A stretch of DNA of 64,000 bases, taken from Apostichopus japonicus (taxonomy: Eukaryota > Echinodermata > Holothuroidea > Aspidochirotida > Stichopodidae). The position numbers and the translations under genes were made by a program. The stretch spans positions 9,897,001 to 9,961,000 of the forward strand of contig NC_092580.1 in assembly GCF_037975245.1 (NCBI RefSeq), given 5' to 3'. Below the pieces are notes generated by a model. That model worked only from the letters and a program-made list of their open reading frames with translations, had not been told where the DNA came from and ran no database searches. Positions 13,401 to 22,039 of this stretch are shown here, piece after piece; positions within the stretch are counted from its first letter, which is position 1, and each line of letters starts with the position of its first letter.

Positions 13401-16400
13401 AATACATCTATAACCATGCTGCTGCTGTATTAGTTCAGTACTCTTGATGATGTATAGTTAAGACTGTGCCATAGAATAATACATCTGTAACCATGCTGCT
13501 GCTGTATTAGTTCAGTACTCTTGATGATGTATAGTTCAGACTGTGCCATAGAATAATACATCTATAACCATGCTGCTGCTGTATTAGTTCAGTACTCTTG
13601 ATGATGTATAGTTAAGACTGTGCCATAGAATAATACATCTGTAACCATGCTGCTGCTGTATTAGTTCAGTACTCTTGATGATGTATAGTTAAGACTGTGC
13701 CATAGAATAATACATCTGTAACCATGCTGCTGCTGTATTAGTTCAGTACTCTTGATGATGTATAGTTAAGACTGTGCCATAGAATAATACATCTATAACC
13801 ATGCTGCTGCTGTATTAGTTCAGTACTCTTGATGATGTATAGTTAAGACTGTGCCATAGAATAATACATCTATAACCATGCTGCTGCTGTATTAGTTCAG
13901 TACTCTTGATGATGTATAGTTAAGACTGTGCCATAGAATAATACATCTGTAACCATGCTGCTGCTGTATTAGTTCAGTACTCTTGATGATGTATAGTTCA
14001 GACTGTGCCATAGAATAATACATCTGTAACCATGCTGCTGCTGTATTAGTTCAGTACTCTTGATGATGTATAGTTAAGACTGTGCCATAGAATAATACAT
14101 CTGTAACCATGCTGCTGCTGTATTAGTTCAGTACTCTTGATGATGTATAGTTAAGACTGTGCCATAGAATAATACATCTGTAACCATGCTGCTGCTGTAT
14201 TAGTTCAGTACTCTTGATGATGTATAGTTAAGACTGTGCCATAGAATAATACATCTGTAACCATGCTGCTGCTGTATTAGTTCAGTACTCTTGATGATGT
14301 ATAGTTCAGACTGTGCCATAGAATAATACATCTGTAACCATGCTGCTGCTGTATTAGTTCAGTACTCTTGATGATGTATAGTTCAGACTGTGCCATAGAA
14401 TAATACATCTGTAACCATGCTGCTGCTGTATTAGTTCAGTACTCTTGATGATGTATAGTTCAGACTGTGCCATAGAATAATACATCTGTAACCATGCTGC
14501 TGCTGTATTAGTTCAGTACTCTTGATGATGTATAGTTAAGACTGTGCCATAGAATAATACATCTGTAACCATGCTGCTGCTGTATTAGTTCAGTACTCTT
14601 GATGATGTATAGTTAAGACTGTGCCATAGAATAATACATCTGTAACCATGCTGCTGCTGTATTAGTTCAGTACTCTTGATGATGTATAGTTAAGACTGTG
14701 CCATAGAATAATACATCTGTAACCATGCTGCTGCTGTATTAGTTCAGTACTCTTGATGATGTATAGTTCAGACTGTGCCATAGAATAATACATCTGTAAC
14801 CATGCTGCTGCTGTATTAGTTCAGTACTCTTGATGATGTATAGTTCAGACTGTGCCATAGAATAATACATCTGTAACCATGCTGCTGCTGTATTAGTTCA
14901 GTACTCTTGATGATGTATAGTTCAGACTGTGCCATAGAATAATACATCTGTAACCATGCTTTTTCTGCATACATGCACATTGTATTTCAGTATCTGAGAT
15001 AAGTAACGTATCAAGTTAGTAACAAATCTTCATTTTGTATAGTCTCACTGTGTGTACAACAGAGGCAGCATACTTGTACTATTTAAAGCCGTTGTGTATG
15101 AAGTGACTTCTCCACAATCTGGTAGTACAATACATAGTGGTTAAAATGGGAGATATAACATACCTGGAGAGATTATCTCTTATCTTTAATAGAGATTATC
15201 TCTGGAGATTACCTTAGAGGTTATCTCTATCAGCACCAAAGGGCACCGGTGGGAATGTAATTTTAAAAGTTTTGTCAATGAAAGAAATAAAGAATTACAT
15301 TAAATTTTTTGTGGAACACAGTATTTTTGGTATTGGAGTAAGAGTGAATAAGTTGCTTATCATTATTCATTAAATGGTTTAATAGCTACATAGAGCCCTT
15401 AGTTAGATCTAATTGGTATCCAGATATCTGTGAATATTATATGGTTTGCATCATGGACAGACTTTTATGCTCATGCAGTATTAATGTTGAACTTTACTGT
15501 TGTTGTTCAAAACCAGCATTCCCGCCAGATGATCGATAGAGAACAATTATGCAAATAATTAAGTGAAATGAATGATCATTCGAAAAGAAATATGATTGTT
15601 GCACTGTCAAACTCGTATTGAGAATTATAAATCAGTGCCGGAAAAAAAAAGTTCCTCCTGTGAACTGTTGAGGATATCGTTAAAGATACAATCAATTTTC
15701 AAGTGGCCCACATAGATATAAAGTTAGTTTGGCTGAAATAATATGTAGTACTGCTCATATATTTAGGCTATAATGTAATTTTAGTTCACCTTTTCATTCA
15801 CAATTCATTTGACCTACAGTGATTAATGTTTATAAATTCAAATTTCATCCATTTTGATAGCTGCTGTTGTTATAAGTTTTTGGATAAATCCTTTAAATGT
15901 TGCTGATTAGAAGCTTAATTTCGTCTGAGGATGTAATACAAATCTTAGCTTCTGTTCTGCTGTTTTAAAGTGTTTTCATCATGATAAGTGGTTCAAATAA
16001 CCAATAACTCACTGTCTTCCTCTGTTCATTGCCTACCTCCCTCCCCACCTCCCTCCCCACCTCCCTCCCAACCTCTCTCCCCACCTCTCTCCCCAACTCC
16101 CTCCCCCTGTTATGGTTAACACTGTCTTTGTCATCTTTTGTCTCAGGACTGATCAGGGGAATCGACCCGGTATCAAAGTTATTTTACATAATAACACCTG
16201 CACCCTCTGAACAACTGCAAAGGGTTAATGCTCTGGTTAAAGGGACTCACTCCTTACCTCTGACAGCCCTTAAACAGGTGAGTCTTAAAATCAGCTTGGA
16301 TTTGTCTAAAATTCTCTCACTAAAAATACATAAAATATGTGTGAAAAGAAGATGAAATAGTCAATTAAAAGTTAAATGTCTTTTGGACTTTTGTCAGATA

Positions 16401-17130
16401 CTTCCATTAATAAAGGTAAAATAGTAATTTTTCTCTGTGGTCAATTCTAAATGCTCACACACCCATCATTGACTGTTTTGATCTATATATGTAATTCTCA
16501 GACATACACAGTATGAAAATCAAAGAAATGCTGTTGTCGATGATGGACTCTTAATTTACACAAATAATAATAATAATGTCTTTCCATATTCCATATGTGT
16601 TGCCATTAAGAACTTCAAAACTAGATCTTCTCAGCATCCTAGCATCTAAGATAAGATTACTTTTGGAAACACTTTTTGCCCAGTTTGCTAACTTTTGGCC
16701 CTTAGAAAAAAAAGAGGAAAATATTAATATTGAAACAGACACATGACAATGGAATCAGTTTTAACAATTACAATTCCATGCAACTTACTGCCTCCATTTC
16801 AATATGCCCAAATATTCACTATTGGGATGCTTGTGTTTTATGTCAAGACTAGAAATCTAAGGGTGTGGGAAAGGGTGTGTGGTTGAGGGATTAAAGAGTG
16901 GTAAGGGTTTAATACCATCACTTGTATTAAATACACATTTCAGGTTGAATACACTGTCAGACATTGAAAACCAATCCTCTCTTCCTATTAATTTTGTTCA
17001 GGGGTTCAAGGTGGAAGACATGCCATATGTTTGTACTTCAAGTAACCAAGTGATTGGATACCAGCCACCAAAGTCCAGGAAATATCTGATCAGGAATTCC
17101 TCCAGTGATCGGTCCTTCAACAGAAGATGA
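1327..17130 (+). CDS. NOL9: NOL9/Grc3-like polynucleotide 5'-hydroxyl kinase (spliced, 12 coding exons)
   Basis: NOL9 family enzymes phosphorylate the 5'-OH left by LAS1 cleavage in ITS2 and so allow maturation of 5.8S/28S rRNA in the nucleolus. Twelve exons with GT-AG borders join in one frame to 2976 nt (991 aa plus stop); the total divides exactly by three. Residues about 1-433 are a charged, low-complexity extension with basic clusters such as KRRKSTK and KKRSKVTKRKK (likely nucleolar targeting). Residues about 434-569 match the N-terminal beta-rich domain (YLVLFEKE..PFVGKG). Walker A GKKGTGKST is near 628-636 and YLEADTGQSEF near 654-664. The C-terminal part carries LIVNTNGWMSG, ILYALNGTVVGL and CECLGVGLIRGID, all typical of the family. 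It is about 290 residues longer than human NOL9 (about 702), mainly N-terminally. The start codon is uncertain: ATG 1327 lies in a MITE remnant, and ATG 1698 in exon 2 is an alternative. Confidence 0.9.
1628..2809 (+). CDS. NOL9: NOL9-like coding exon 2 (charged N-terminal extension)
   Basis: Acceptor ctttttttgcag|A; donor ATAG|GTACAG, phase 2. The reading frame is open from the first complete codon (RHCRRPLSGSF...), which supports translation across the whole exon. It encodes about 394 residues with alternating basic stretches (RNRKGKNL, KRSRKKRSKV) and acidic stretches (DDED, EEGAS), probably disordered. Confidence 0.85.
2810..3507 (+). other. NOL9-like intron 2, nothing further seen
   Basis: 698 bp between exons 2 and 3; no repeat or other gene recognised. 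Short ORFs here lack coding character. Confidence 0.5.
3508..3913 (+). CDS. NOL9: NOL9-like coding exon 3
   Basis: Acceptor tcttcacttgtag|A completes codon AG+A (Arg), then IFRQKDPEQYLVLFEKE. Donor TCG|GTATAA, phase 0; the donor is weaker than consensus, but the next exon continues in phase 0. It encodes the family's N-terminal beta-domain (VPFVGKGSMKIICGSVSVNG). Confidence 0.88.
4794..5140. repeat. Dispersed repeat, copy 1 (second copy at 42412-42800)
   Basis: Starts at 'ttttGTAAATCTGTGATGTCATA' and shares several blocks in the same order and orientation with 42412-42800: the GTAAATCTGTGATGTCATA block, a 'ccatcattargtcat' block, a 'gcacatgtg-gcttcatgatgtca' block and 'tttagacttgatcaagt' followed by 'gtcttgtatgtgaag'. 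It ends about 50 bp before the acceptor of NOL9-like exon 4. Family unknown. Confidence 0.65.
5190..5425 (+). CDS. NOL9: NOL9-like coding exon 4 (Walker A / P-loop)
   Basis: Acceptor tttgtttcttctag|AAC; donor AATCA|GTAAGT, phase 2. It encodes VVIICGKKGTGKSTMCRNL, a canonical Walker A nucleotide-binding loop (GxxGxGKST) at the start of the kinase domain. Confidence 0.95.
5426..5750 (+). other. NOL9-like intron 4, nothing further seen
   Basis: A 325-bp intron with no recognisable repeat. Confidence 0.5.
5751..5848 (+). CDS. NOL9: NOL9-like coding exon 5
   Basis: Acceptor attcatgacag|G; donor TTAG|GTAAGT, phase 1. It encodes DSVCYLEADTGQSEFTP, the D-x-GQ segment conserved between NOL9, Grc3 and Clp1. 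Confidence 0.95.
5968..7840. repeat. 13-bp satellite (TTCATCTCATTTA)n in NOL9-like intron 5
   Basis: About 1.65 kb of near-perfect TTCATCTCATTTA / TCCATCTCATTTA units with CATTCATT variants, interrupted at 6144-6361 by unrelated DNA. Because 13 is not a multiple of 3, all three forward frames are open in places and give long false ORFs of IHLIYSSHLFIS repeats. A block containing 'tccaattcatcc' recurs at about 7301 and 7662, so a 361-bp segment has been duplicated. Confidence 0.95.
6144..6361. mobile_element. 218-bp insertion in the 13-bp satellite, possible solo LTR
   Basis: Non-repeat DNA from TGTGGAGACTCCGG to CTACTACA splits the array. It starts TG and ends CA and is flanked by TCCAC/TCCAT (4 of 5 matching); alternatively the flanks share a perfect ATCCA. 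TG...CA ends and a 5-bp duplication suit a short solo LTR, but because the flanks are repeat units the duplication is weak evidence. Confidence 0.4.
7841..8681 (+). other. Remainder of NOL9-like intron 5
   Basis: Ordinary AT-rich intron sequence; nothing else recognised. Confidence 0.5.
8682..8715 (+). CDS. NOL9: NOL9-like coding exon 6 (34-bp micro-exon)
   Basis: Acceptor ttttgtactcag|GA; donor GCAAA|GTGAGT. It joins phase 1 to phase 2 and supplies G-LPFVHQRKAAK between EPLLG and MLFYG. This is the position of the family's PPFTHLR-type segment, so the protein would have a gap without this exon. Confidence 0.85.
8719..8751. repeat. (TTTA)n microsatellite
   Basis: T-rich TTTATTTATTTATTTA run just inside the donor of exon 6. 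Confidence 0.85.
9003..9110 (+). mobile_element. Decayed tRNA-derived SINE head
   Basis: GGTGTAGCCATTAAGAGTG (A-box-like) followed by 'tctgccccacaatcattaggttccccgttca' (B-box-like GGTTCnnnnTTC) has the layout of a tRNA-derived SINE promoter. It is followed by a GGT/GAT-rich stretch. It does not fold as an intact tRNA, so it is not called as a tRNA gene. Confidence 0.4.
9345..9481 (+). CDS. NOL9: NOL9-like coding exon 7
   Basis: Acceptor cttccttcccag|G; donor TCTG|GTGAGT, phase 1. It encodes MLFYGSNETKDDPDLY and ALIVNTNGWMSG, matching the conserved 'IVNTMGW' strand of the kinase domain. Confidence 0.93.
9482..10395 (+). other. NOL9-like intron 7, nothing further seen
   Basis: 914 bp with no repeat or second gene recognised. 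Confidence 0.5.
10396..10585 (+). CDS. NOL9: NOL9-like coding exon 8
   Basis: Acceptor tttttttttag|GA; donor TCAGG|GTTAGT, phase 2. It encodes LGGAILQDIRQIVKPTHIIS, the helix and strand after the NTNGW motif. Confidence 0.92.
10586..11584 (+). other. NOL9-like intron 8, nothing further seen
   Basis: 999 bp; short ORFs without recognisable similarity. Confidence 0.5.
11585..11813 (+). CDS. NOL9: NOL9-like coding exon 9
   Basis: Acceptor ccccatcgtag|G; donor TCAAAG|GTTAGA, phase 0. It encodes LGAAQHRSLTLIGYFSSLLQ through TPYIVPWSSVAVHV to HILYALNGTVVGL, typical of NOL9 C-terminal regions. Confidence 0.93.
11814..12413 (+). other. NOL9-like intron 9, nothing further seen
   Basis: 600 bp of AT-rich intron. 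Confidence 0.5.
12414..12498 (+). CDS. NOL9: NOL9-like coding exon 10
   Basis: Acceptor tcataaactag|ATT; donor GTTG|GTGAGT, phase 1. It encodes IFEIEGSTPSDGL to TPVCECLGVG. The 77-bp tandem array starts only a few bases into the following intron. Confidence 0.92.
12504..14958. repeat. 77-bp tandem array, 32 copies, in NOL9-like intron 10
   Basis: Unit of exactly 77 bp starting TATTAGTTCAGTACTCTTG and ending ACCATGCTGCTGCTG. Copies differ by a few substitutions; the main polymorphism is GTTAAGACTG (A) versus GTTCAGACTG (C). Reading A/C along the array, units 21-26 and 27-32 are both AAACCC, which suggests duplication of a 462-bp six-unit block. The first unit begins 5 bases after the exon 10 boundary, directly behind the GTGAG of the donor. 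Confidence 0.97.
14959..16030 (+). other. Remainder of NOL9-like intron 10
   Basis: AT-rich intron. A small group of inverted motifs (AGAGATTATCTCT and TAGAGATTATCTCTGG, then GAGATTACC / GGTTATCTC) lies at about 15165-15225. Nothing else recognised. Confidence 0.45.
16031..16106. repeat. C/T-rich minisatellite (CCTCCCTCCCCA)n
   Basis: Repeated ACCTCCCTCCCC units with ACCTCTCTCCCC variants, about 40-110 bp upstream of the exon 11 acceptor. It could extend the polypyrimidine tract. Confidence 0.85.
16147..16277 (+). CDS. NOL9: NOL9-like coding exon 11
   Basis: Acceptor cttttgtctcag|GA; donor AAACAG|GTGAGT, phase 0. It encodes LIRGIDPVSKLFYIITPAPS and the hydrophobic segment to ALKQ. A C-rich minisatellite lies about 40-110 bp upstream of the acceptor. 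Confidence 0.93.
16278..17001 (+). other. NOL9-like intron 11, nothing further seen
   Basis: 724 bp without recognisable repeats. Confidence 0.5.
17002..17130 (+). CDS. NOL9: NOL9-like terminal coding exon 12
   Basis: Acceptor ttttgttcag|GGG, phase 0, then 42 codons and TGA at 17128-17130. It encodes GFKVEDMPYVCTSSNQVIGY and a basic tail; the family also ends with 'VPYV' and a basic tail. Confidence 0.92.
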   Translation, partial: GFKVEDMPYVCTSSNQVIGYQPPKSRKYLIRNSSSDRSFNRR

Positions 17131-17262
17131 TGTGTTACGGCCTAAAACACTCACCACGGTGCCTACCGTTGAGTAGAAGTAAAAAGTATCTCCTGCAATC
17201 TGGTGTACAAGAGTCTACGGAAATTATTCAGATATCATGAATTCTTATTCCTGTAATATTTT

Positions 17263-17268
17263 AATAAA
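17263..17268 (+). terminator. Polyadenylation signal AATAAA for the NOL9-like gene
   Basis: AATAAA lies 133 bases after the stop codon and is followed by a T-rich stretch. This gives a short 3' UTR. Confidence 0.65.
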
Positions 17269-19571
17269 TTTTTTGTGCTTTTACTTGAGAGTATTATAGT
17301 GCACAGATTCCATCAGATGGATTAACATTTTTCATATCACGTAGAATCATGACCTCCTGTGATGTTGATATTTGGCCCTTTGTTTGCTAGTGAGTAAAGA
17401 CACTTTACTTGATGCAATTTTTTCATTCAGAGATCCCATGATGGGACAAGATAACCTGAACACTTACTGTGTCACAAGAAAAGTGGTGTAGCATTTTACA
17501 GTTTGGTCACCAATGTCATGGCAAGTTTACCAAACCTTTCAAGTGTTACTCAAATCACGTTAACAATTTATCCGGTTAGGTAGACGACCCCACCAAATGA
17601 TCACTACCAGGGGCTCTATACAGGATATTCCATTATGGGGTGGTGTGGGGAAGATGGTATATAAGTGGCAAAATGGTGGTATATGTTGCATCCCCATCAT
17701 TTTTTAAAAGGTTAATTTATGGTGTATGCTCAGTTATCATAGGGAACAAGTTTCTTTAGGGGATCTTTAGGGAATGGGCAGGAAAATTGCCAGAAAAGTC
17801 AAATCAAAAATATGCTCAACATCCTCAAGTTGGCCACAGTTGCCCTTTTGGGAAGTTTGTCAGAAATAATGTGAAGAGCCTTGTCGGATATAGTGTTACA
17901 TAACCTGTCAAAATTTCAACCATTTTGTGTCAAAATTTCAACTGTTTATCTCAAGATTCTGATTTTGTTTTCTTATTGTTTATGCAGAGTTTTTCTCTAT
18001 AACAAGTTAAATTAATAGGAGCAAGTAAAATTTGACATTGCATTTCAAAGTTTTTACTGTTTTATCTGAAAATTGGATGTTGAGGTTTCCACTATATTTG
18101 AAAATTTACAACTTGTAAAATATTCCCATCCCAAGGAGGGGTGGGGTGGAATGGGGGGGTTGCATCCTTCACAACTGCATGGACCTCCTGTACATTGTGT
18201 AATATTATCACATTGGTGAAGGTCTCTCTTGGCAATTGCCTTCCCCCTCCCCCCCCCCCTCCCACCACACATACACACACTTGTGAATTCAGGCCCTGCA
18301 AATCGTGGCAAAATGTGTACCCTTCACTGTGCCCTTTTTGTGTGTTAATAGATATATATGGATAATTTTTCAGGTGACTGATAACAGCAACAGATTGAGA
18401 TAAATAAATGACAATGTAACATCTGAAGTCATGAGTGGTTTGATGTCTGTCTTCCCCTCTGTTAGTAATTCTAAGCACTACCTTTAGCAGGTAATACCAT
18501 GCAGTGGGTTTCATGTACAACCAGGGTCCTAACTACCTTCTTTGTATTGGAGACGGGAGTGGGCTAAGATGATAAGTCATTCAGGGGAGGGGTCTAAGAG
18601 TCGGGCTGTCCCCTTCCCCCTTTTAGAAATGTTGATAAAATGGAAGGTGCTAAGATGCAAAATGGTGCTAGAGTTACTACTGCTTAGGTTGTACGGCATA
18701 TACATGTAATGTATTTATGTACTGTACACTAGGATTTGTTGTAATATATTGGCTGCCGGTGGGGGCTTGGGCACATCCCCACCACCCGACTTTGGGGGCG
18801 TTTAACCCCTTCCCCCTGCAGAGTTCATCATGGTTGCGCCTATCACATATTTTAAATACACTAACATCATTTGAATGAAAACAATCAGTTTAGCATAACA
18901 TGATGACTAATCTGAAACAAACAAACATGGAATTTTAAGTGCTACTTACACTTCTTGGGTAAAACAATACATACAACATTAACATTCACTAACACCGATT
19001 CTGGTAGTAAATGATCCGTTCATTGCTAACGCAATGAGAGATTTTATTTCTCTTTAACTTATTCTACTGCACGAACTTTGTCAAGGCTGAGACTATGACC
19101 TTCATTATTCTTATCGTAGGGATGACTGAGAGGAAATCAAGCAACACGGTCGTCACAGCCATAAAAACCCCATCCTTAAACCACTATTAGGAATTGAAAC
19201 ATGCACGGTTTGCATACAAATAATAGCACAAATGTGTCCAAGAAAGTTGTTTTTGAACGTTGAAAGGATACAAGTCAACGGGTGTTTCACCGAGTGAGCT
19301 TGCATGTTGAGCTTGCAAGTTCGACATATGTAACATAACTTAATATTATTAGATTGCGTTTAGTGAACGACTGGTCACACCATTCTATACTATTATATGA
19401 AATCTGCCTATGTCGAGATCAACTAGTTACTACTGCCTCCCCTACCTCCTACAGACGACTCCTCTCCCCGGGGACCACACAAATAAGTTGTGCCACCTGC
19501 ACCATGTGTACAGAAAAAAAAAACACCAAAAGGACAATATTTTGCCCTCTTTAAAGTATTGGTCCCCCACC
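17269..19571. other. Intergenic, no gene seen
   Basis: AT-rich DNA with C-rich runs. A G-rich block 'aggggaggggtctaag' near 18576 resembles the internal core of the hAT MITEs, so 18530-18830 may be a decayed relative, but no termini were found. Confidence 0.4.
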
Positions 19572-19579
19572 CCACGCAC

Positions 19580-19945
19580 CAGTGGCGTAGGAAGGTACTT
19601 TTGAGTGGGGGGGGGCTGAAGACATGGCCGGCCTGGGGAGGGGTCTAAGGGGAGGGGTACCCCTTCCCCTTTGGAATTTTTTTGAATTTCCAGGTGGCCT
19701 CAGATGCAATTTGGTGCAATATAGCACACTTCAACTCACCCACTCCATTTTGTATATAATTTTGCATTTTCACCTGGCCTTAGATGCAATTTGGTGCTCC
19801 AAATGAGATTTTTTTTTCTCATTTGGAAATGAAAAAGGGGTTTTCTGACTTGCGAAGCGAGGGGCGGAATGATACTTCCGCTCCTCCATATTTTTCACTG
19901 GGGGGGGGGGCTGGCGCCCCCAGCCCCCCGGTTCCTACGCCCTTG
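19580..19945 (+). mobile_element. hAT-type MITE, family 1 copy 1, with perfect 8-bp TSD
   Basis: 366 bp with ends CAGTGGCGTAGGAAGG...CCGGTTCCTACGCCCTTG, flanked by CCACGCAC at 19572-19579 and 19946-19953. The 8-bp duplication and CAG...TTG-type ends point to the hAT superfamily. It carries a G-rich core (GGGGAGGGGTCTAAGGGG at about 19635) and two diverged copies of a 'gatgcaatttggtgc' segment. No coding capacity. Confidence 0.9.
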
Positions 19946-19953
19946 CCACGCAC

Positions 19954-20539
19954 CCAAATCTCAGAATGACTGGCTACGGACCAGTTCGTAAATTGTTTAT
20001 CATTAAGTTATCAGAGTGATTCAGAGAATTAATAGGTGTAAACGATACCGTTCTTGCGAAATTGAAACTGTTTTCCTGTACTGAAACAGGAACTATACGA
20101 TAATCTTGCAAGTAAACAAGCTCTGTACGATTCGTATGACGTGATCAAATTAATTTCATAAGCTCCAGTAAACTGGATACATAAACCAAAATCAAATCAA
20201 TATGCATGTGTTAGACTGAATTTATTGCGACGTTTTCATACAATGATAGTGCGTGTCAAGCCTGATGTGCCTCAGGGACATAGAAAAATTAAAATATAAT
20301 CTCACGCGTCGAACTTTCAACTTTGAAACTTTACAATTAATAACATTTCGGCCGAAACAAGTCACACTTTGAAAAGCTATACGAATTCCGATATTTTCAA
20401 TGGAACCTTGAACGTATGGCCCTCCGTTTGAGTTAGTGCAAATTGTTTTGACTGAATTGATCCCCCCCCCCCCCCCCCAAGCAAAGCAAGCTTAAGAGTG
20501 CAGCCTGAAAACGCGTCTATGGCAAATACCCAACCATGA
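19954..20539. other. Intergenic, no gene seen
   Basis: Contains a run of 17-18 C at about 20461-20478; otherwise nothing recognised. Confidence 0.45.
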
Positions 20540-20770
20540 GATATTCCAGGTTTATCGATCGAAAAACTTGGATTATTGACCGAGAAACCTGGAATATCGC
20601 CCGATAATCGAGGTTTATCAACCGAAATCCCAGGTTTATCAACGATAAACTTAGATTATCGTTTGAAAAACCTTTATTATCGCCAATAAACCTGGATCAT
20701 CGGGCGAAAAACCTGGATTGTCGGTTAATATTCCAAGATTTAAGACCAAGAAACCGGGAACGGCAGCTAG
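20540..20770. repeat. Degenerate ~22-bp tandem repeat (AACCTGGATTATCG type), block 1
   Basis: Repeated, diverged units of the form AAACCTGGATTATCGNNCGA, several containing the palindrome TCGATCGA. Related units reappear at 21535-21715, on the far side of the MITE at 20780-21125. Confidence 0.7.
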
Positions 20771-20779
20771 GTTCCTTAA

Positions 20780-21125
20780 AGGATGTAAAGACTCGCGAAA
20801 AAAGAAACGTCTTATACCGGTAATCTGACCTAGACTCGAATGAGGTGTAACAGAAATGTTAGACACCACCATCGATCCCAGAAAATACACACACGGTAGA
20901 CACTGGTGTACAGTCAGTACATACAGCTGCGGTCAATACCCACAGCACAGTGTACAAACGATACAGCGACGGACATCTCAGGTCCAGCTAAAGATAACAA
21001 GGTATATCACGTTTCATTACTGTCTGCATTTTGTATAGCGAAACGAACAAAACTTCACTTGCAAGCAACGGAAAGTTAACTTTTTCAGAGCGCGGCACGC
21101 GGTTTGGGTCGAGTCTTCAATGCCT
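20780..21125 (-). mobile_element. TTAA MITE family A, copy 1
   Basis: 346 bp with ends AGGATGTAAAGACTCGCG...GGTCGAGTCTTCAATGCCT, flanked by TTAA at 20776-20779 and 21126-21129. The interior is the reverse complement of the element at 50984-51298 over most of its length (for example TTAGACACCACC, GATCCCAGAAAATACACACA and ACATACAGCT blocks). TTAA targets are used by piggyBac and Kolobok transposases; which one is not determined. No coding capacity. Confidence 0.85.
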
Positions 21126-21534
21126 TTAAACGAAAATGGTTACCAACGAGATCTCAATACTGAAGTAAAGTCCTATAACGATACCTACAAAAGTGTGCAT
21201 CAAAGACGAACACAAAACATATACAAATACGACCACAATGATCGGAGCCAGGTCTACTACCGGACCGGACGATTCAGAACGGGGGCCGGAAGACTGATTC
21301 ACAAATGTCTAGAGATCTTATTCAGCTGAGCTGGTGAGCAGTCGTCATGTGACCTGTTATACTTATGTCACTGTCCAGTCTGTCCACATGGAAAGCACAT
21401 GTGGCTAAAATCGTGACATGTAGCCTAGAAAAATAGAGGGCGACAGATATGATGACCATCGGTATCACAGCATAGAAGCGTGTAATCTCGCGCTAGTATA
21501 GTAGTAGCTTACTTCGATAATCATGTTTTATTGG

Positions 21535-21715
21535 ATGATAAACCTGGATTTTCGACTGATCAACCTGGATTTTCGATCGAAAGACCCTGGATTTTCGATC
21601 AATAAACTTGGCTTATCGGTGGAAATTCCAGAATTTTCAATTTTTTAATACCTATAATCCAGGAGTTTCACCAGAAAATCCAGATTTATCGGCGAGAAAC
21701 TTGGATTATGCGCAT
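21535..21715. repeat. Degenerate ~22-bp tandem repeat, block 2
   Basis: Units such as AACCTGGATTTTCGATCGAA and 'aaacttggcttatcgg'; the same family as 20540-20770. Confidence 0.7.
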
Positions 21716-21898
21716 ATAGTCAGTGTCAACTTTGCAATCCGCGGGCCACATCACAATTTTGGAAGTGACTCCGTAGTTTTCCCTTTCGGTAAAGCAGCGC
21801 TACATGGCGCTGTTAACGGTACCTCTTGACGCCCTCTATTTATCCCTCTTCTTTTTGGTTTCGATGAAATCGTAACCTATGCATTCATGCAGGCGGAG

Positions 21899-21948
21899 AG
21901 TGTGTGTATGTGTGTATGTATGTATGTATGTGTGTGTGTGTGTGTGTG
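21899..21948. repeat. (TG)n/(TGTA)n microsatellite
   Basis: Pure TG and TGTA steps over 50 bp. Confidence 0.95.
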
Positions 21949-22039
21949 ACGCCTGGCTTGTAAACACGGTATCTCAAGTAGGGAAGCTTGGACCAATCTA
22001 ATATTTGGTGTATATGAGTACCACATTGAGTAGATGTGC

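Noticed and set aside
12504-14958. CRISPR-like array
   Set aside because: 77-bp units are contiguous with no unique spacers and lie in a eukaryotic intron.
18530-18840. Further hAT MITE
   Set aside because: The G-rich core is present, but no matching terminal repeats or 8-bp duplication could be found.
21120-21329. 69-codon ORF as a first exon paralogous to NOL9 exon 1
   Set aside because: The shared sequence around the ATG is the end of a TTAA MITE present in both places, not gene duplication.
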